Shown: positions 59,531 to 64,000 of the stretch, in pieces | Numbering within the stretch: position 1 is the first letter of the stretch | Layout: each line of letters opens with the position of its first letter | Program-made: the position numbers and the translations under genes | Assembly (NCBI RefSeq): GCF_010093535.1 | Contig: NW_022985168.1 | Coordinates: 913,579 to 977,578 of the forward strand | Source: Lindgomyces ingoldianus | Lineage: Eukaryota > Ascomycota > Dothideomycetes > Pleosporales > Lindgomycetaceae | Direction of reading: 5' to 3' | Length of the DNA stretch: 64,000 nt | Notes under the pieces: generated by a model | The model's database searches: none | What the model was told of the DNA's origin: nothing | What the model saw: the letters and a program-made list of their open reading frames with translations, nothing else

Positions 59531-59923
59531 GGATGCAGCGAGACATAGAACAAAGAAGTAATGTGTATATAAGCAGTAACAAATCTATGCCTTAGAGGGC
59601 AGCAATTTGTCTAAGTCTTTAAGGATTAAACTTGTTTAGATCTTAAGTTAACTACTTTAGATAAGAGCAGTTTAGTCTGTCTTTAGTGTATTACACACCT
59701 TTATTTTTAACATTTAAATTGCTACCCCTAAGACACAGCAGACAACTCGTATTCTATCTTTCCTACCCCCGCCTACCTTAACAGAATATCGTGCTGTTTA
59801 ATTAAGTAAATACGCTGTCTAGATACGCTGTCCAGAGGCGCTGTCTAGAAGACCTAATTATGCATAGCAATGCTAGAAACCTTTAGGGGCTAGCTAGAAC
59901 TGCAAGGGACAATACTAGCTAAA
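59531..59923. other. Transition into RIP-affected DNA, with a 13-bp triplicate
   Basis: AT content rises from here. 59812-59850 holds three copies of ACGCTGTCTAGAT-like units at a 13-bp period (59812, 59825, 59838). No gene seen. Confidence 0.6.
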
Positions 59924-60214
59924 TGTAACAATTCTCATGAATCGTTCCATCTCGGGTCGCTCAGAACCTATCCGAAGAGCCCCTGTATCGGCCCCAACCC
60001 TGACTTGACCCTGTCCCCCGCAGTTACCCCTATTACCCTAAGTATTTAGTCGCACCTCTTCTCTTAGCTAGCTTAGTAGTTTTCTAATATCCTTTTATAC
60101 AAGGCCTATAGGTGTTAATAGTATTCCTAGGTTATTAAGTCCCCACGCACTCCTATATGCCTCTAAGTGGATTCCTACCACATTCAGATCCATTGTCTTG
60201 CCTGCGCTGTTACA
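59924..60214 (+). mobile_element. Solo LTR, chromovirus family (copy 7)
   Basis: 291 bp, TGTAAC to GTTACA, with CTAAA duplicates at 59919-59923 and 60215-60219. Moderately mutated. It is the nearest retroelement upstream of the P450 gene. Confidence 0.93.
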
Positions 60215-60219
60215 CTAAA

Positions 60220-60412
60220 TATAAGAGGTATCATACGCTAAAAGTAGCAGGGGCTATATTAGGTCTAAAGTTAATAGGCGGAGCCTGTACTTAGACGCTA
60301 AATGTAAGCATCTAATACCTAAAGCAAAGGATAGCTCTGCTATTAAGTTATAGGCATAACCTGTACCTAGACGCTAGATAGGCTACACTAGGTCTAAGGT
60401 GATAGACTGTCA
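60220..60412. repeat. Imperfect direct repeats between two LTR elements
   Basis: GGCTATATTAGGTCTAAAGT (about 60251) recurs as GGCTACACTAGGTCTAAGGT (about 60379), and CCTGTACTTAGACGCTAAAT recurs as CCTGTACCTAGACGCTAGAT about 80-90 bp later. The differences are transitions. No gene. Confidence 0.6.
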
Positions 60413-63400
60413 CGGTATCCTCCCCGGATCCCAGACATAACCGTATTAGACGCGTACTAGAGTATTATTAGTGCACGTCTGACACGAACACAACACAACA
60501 CAGACATAAACTTAAGCATAAACTGCTTTAACACTAACTAAACCTAGAACAGGCTTAATTTATACCTAAAGCGCTTAGACTTTTAAGCTAAGTATTTAAT
60601 TACTAATTTCTTTTTAAACCTTTCTATTCCTTACATAACATCTTGTACCTACTATAATACCTTACATAGTAATTAAACTAGACCTCTGTAAAGCTCTATA
60701 ACCTTACTTATGCATAATTATAACATTACATTATGTTAAAACTCTAGCTAAGAATAGCCTCTAAATCTAATTTAATAAGCTTAGTACTTGCATAACTCTA
60801 AGCTATTAAAGTAAGCTAAAAAGCCTTCTAAGAAGCGCTTACTTTATAAGAAAGCTACTATATTATAAGCTTTAAAGCTCTTTAAAAGAACTTTAAAAAA
60901 CAGCTTTACATTATTAAGCAGTTTATTTCTGCCTTAACTCCTGTTATAGTAGTAGGAACTAAGAACTTACTAGCCTTAAAGCTTACTTAGAAGTCTAGAG
61001 ATAGCTTAACTTCTTTCTACCTAACACTGCCTATAACCTATAACCTTTCTAACTTAGTAATAAAATCTAACTAACTCCCTAATCCCCTACTATTTAATAG
61101 AAAACAGAAAGACCTACCTTTCTTTCTACATAAGCTCTAATATAAACTTAAAGAAAATATAGACTAATTTCTCTCTAAACACTTCTAGTTACTATATGCC
61201 TACTTTTAACTTAACTATAATATAATAGCCTTAATTAACTTACTAATAAATAAGGATATTATTAACCTAGATTAATTTATAGTGTTCTTATAAGTAACTT
61301 ATAAAGACTTAAATAAAAAGTTAATAGCCCTAAGTTGCCTAAACACTTTATAATAAAGAAAAAAAAGCTTTACTTTATACTTTACTAAGTTCTGCTAACT
61401 TGCATCTAATACAGGCCTAAATAAGATAGGTCTAATTACAGCTCTATATAACTCCCTCTTAACTAAACTGTAACGCGCTATAGTAGGAGAACCTCTTCTA
61501 AACAACCTTAACGCGTATGCAAACCTAATTACTACCTACAATAATAACATAAGGTTCCTCCCTATACAAGCCCTAATACGCCCCTAAACTAGTGTAGTTG
61601 CAAATAAGGACTCTAACATAATAAAAATTAATTTAAATTATGCTTTAGTTAGTTCTAGAAAGCATAAAGATTATAAAAAAAAAAAGTTAATGCTTTAAGT
61701 GCAGTAAGCATAGTTATATCTTTTAAAACTGCTTTATTTCTCTCTCTTAAGTCTACGTAAGTAGTGCTGCTAGCACTTATTAAAGATCTTTACTATTTTA
61801 ATTTTATTTCTGTAAAAGCTCTAACTTGTATTTAAGCCCTAATCCCTCTTACTACTCTTAACATAGCTGCAGCTATAGTAGTAGGAGCCTGCAAAAAGGC
61901 TTGTCCTAGGGCTAAGTTGCCTCTTAAGACTAATTTAACACTAGATCTCTGCTAACTTATAGGCTAAGTCCCCTACTAACAACTAGAAGTACTAAGTTAA
62001 TATTTCTATATATTTATAATAAGGAACTATATTAGCCTTAATATAGGCTCTTATTAACTTAGAAGTAAACAGCATAAGTTACATTAATAAAGAACTAGCG
62101 TGTAAACTAAATCTTTAATTAACACTACTTACCTAAATAATTTACCTAACTAGATTTAATAGAAAATAACTTAAAAAAGGTTTTATCTTTTGTACTATAA
62201 CTATTATAATTACCTACTAACACTATAAGGAGCAGATTAAGCTCTATGTAATAAACATAAGATGTTATAACCTAATTCTAGGACAACTATAGCTATATTA
62301 GCATAAGGTTGCTTTTAATTACTAAAAGTAAGTTTTAAACTTTAACTCTTTTTAATGCTAAGATATATGCTTATGCTTACACTTAAACAACACTTAAATA
62401 GCACTTAATATAGAAGGTCTCTAGACTTACTCTCTAATAACCTAGAGAAGAACTACCTAAGTAAGGCTAACAAGCTAGGCCTTTTACTAAAATAGGCTAT
62501 GTAAAATAATTTAATAACTACTTAAACTTAAAAAAAAGAAAGCTTTTAAGAAACCTCTACTTACCTAATTTAGACATAAACTAGGACTTAAACAGTAGAT
62601 AGACATCTGCTACATAGGACCTGCCCTATTTATAACCCTAGCTTAACAACTAAATTATAAAATCTACACAGTTATAATTTCTAATATAGACTAAGCTTTA
62701 GCTCTTTAAAAACACACTAACTTAAAAATAATAGTTTCTTAAGACTACTATAACTTATTGCATGTTTTCTTTTAAGACAAGTCTAATAAGCTTCTAATAT
62801 AACATCTATATAATTACTAGATAACCTTTAAGCCTAGTAAACAACCTAGTTATAAGCTACTATATAGAATGTTACTAAATAAATTAAAAGTGCTTTAAAA
62901 ATACCTTAACAAGAACCTAAAAAAAGAGTTTATTTAAGCTAGCTTTTTACTAGTAGTGTTACCTATACTATTTATAAAAAAACCTAAGAGTAGGCTTTAA
63001 TTTTGCGTTAACTACTAAGAACTAAACACTGTTACTATTAAGAACTAATACTTAATTCTTTTTTTATAGAAAACTCTAAGCTAACTAAGTAAAGTAAAGT
63101 ATTTTATAAAGTTAGATATTATTACTGCTTTTAATAAGCTAAAGATAGCAAAGGGTAATAAATAGCTAACAGTGTTTTAAACCTAATATAAACTATTTAA
63201 GTACCTAGTAATGCCCTTTAGCTTAGCTAACGCGCCTAGTACTTTTTAACATTTTATAAATAACTTACTCTAACCTTACCTAGACATGTTCTGCACTACG
63301 TATATTAACAATATTCTAATCTACAGCAATAGCCTTTTAGAGTATAAACAGCATGTACGCCTAGTGCTAAAGGCTATAGAAGAAGCAGGTCTGTAACTTA

Positions 63401-64000
63401 ACATAGATAAATGCAAGTTCTACTAATTAAAGGTCACATATTTAGGATATGTAATCTCTACAGATAGCATCTAAATAGACCCTATTAAGGTTTAGACTAT
63501 GCTAGATTAGTAATACCTAAAGAATGTAAAGAATGTTTAAGCCTTTATAGGATTTACTAACTTTTACTAATAATTTATTAATAACTTCTTGCAGCTAGTA
63601 AGCCCTATAATTACACTTACTAAGAAAGAAGTTTAATTTAACTTTAACTTAAATTACTAATAGTCCTTTAACTAGCTAAAGAAAGCCTTTACTAAAGCCC
63701 TAATACTCTACTACTTTAACTCTAAACTACTAATACTTATAGAAGCTAATGCCTTAGACTACATAGTAGCAGGAGTTCTTTTCTAGACTAAGCTAGACAG
63801 GACTATTAGGCCTATTATATACTTTTTAAAAAGAATAAGTCCTGTAGAAGGCAATTATAAGATCTATAATAAGAAATTACTTACTATAGTACACTGCTTT
63901 AAACAATAGCAACCTAAACTAGAAGGTGCAGCGCATCTAATACAGGTTCTATCTAACTATAAGAACTTGTAGTACTTTATAACTATAAAATAACTTAGCT
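60413..64000 (+). mobile_element. Gypsy retrotransposon, 3' end outside window
   Basis: Begins with an LTR-like TGTCACGGTATCC at 60413 (left flank ATAGAC); the LTR end could not be placed. Plus-strand Gag-like sequence runs to about 62500. RT starts near 62940 with a LPILFIKKPKS entry, followed by FIKLDIITAFNKLKIAKG near 63100, PFSLANAPSTFQHFI near 63215 and the active-site box TYINNILIYS at 63298-63327. RNase H begins near 63540 (FIGFTNFYQQFI) and reaches the window end. There are fewer stops than in the other elements, but CAA/CAG-derived TAA and TAG are frequent. Both Asp of YxDD are Asn, so it is inactive. Confidence 0.85.

Overview
This window comes from a filamentous ascomycete (Pezizomycotina) chromosome. 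The evidence is a fungal class II cytochrome P450 gene with three short introns, chromovirus-type Gypsy and fungal Copia retrotransposons, Fot1/Pogo transposons, and pervasive repeat-induced point mutation (RIP). Almost all of the 64 kb is AT-rich and full of stop codons. Aligned repeat copies differ almost only by C-to-T and G-to-A transitions. There is one clearly intact protein-coding gene.

Layout. 1-6760: a Copia element cut by the window start (3' LTR at 5315), inserted next to the 3' end of a second Copia. 6761-9160: GC-richer DNA with two minisatellites and a solo LTR. 9161-45921: a Fot1-like transposon with TIR motif GTACCTAAC, apparently split into three pieces by later insertions. 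These are a 10.2 kb minus-strand Gypsy at 9451-19617 (5-bp TSD CAGTT), which itself holds a Helitron-like remnant, a tandem array of TRIM-type LTRs and a solo LTR, and then a block at about 20.7-45.4 kb. That block contains a fold-back element carrying a Fot1 copy, an 18.1 kb composite chromovirus at 24467-42572, a 10-bp minisatellite, a Copia solo LTR spanning an assembly gap, and two more solo LTRs. The composite chromovirus is itself interrupted by a complete Copia (TSD GTATA), a Fot1 copy, a solo LTR, and a second fold-back element carrying another Fot1. 45924-55929: a minus-strand Gypsy related to the 9.4-19.6 kb one, interrupted by a full-length chromovirus (47587-54165, TSD AGCTA) and a 555-bp TRIM (TSD ATTAG). 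55930-59530: a GC-normal island with transposon ends and the P450 gene. 59924-60214: a solo LTR. 60413-64000: a plus-strand Gypsy running off the window.

The P450 (56795-58490, minus, 508 aa as modelled) has every hallmark motif. It resembles the CYP65/Tri11-type monooxygenases often found in secondary metabolism, but no biosynthetic neighbour is in view. The other features are parasitic DNA at different depths of decay. Because target-site duplications are preserved, much of the insertion order can be read directly. No tRNA, rRNA or CRISPR was recognised.
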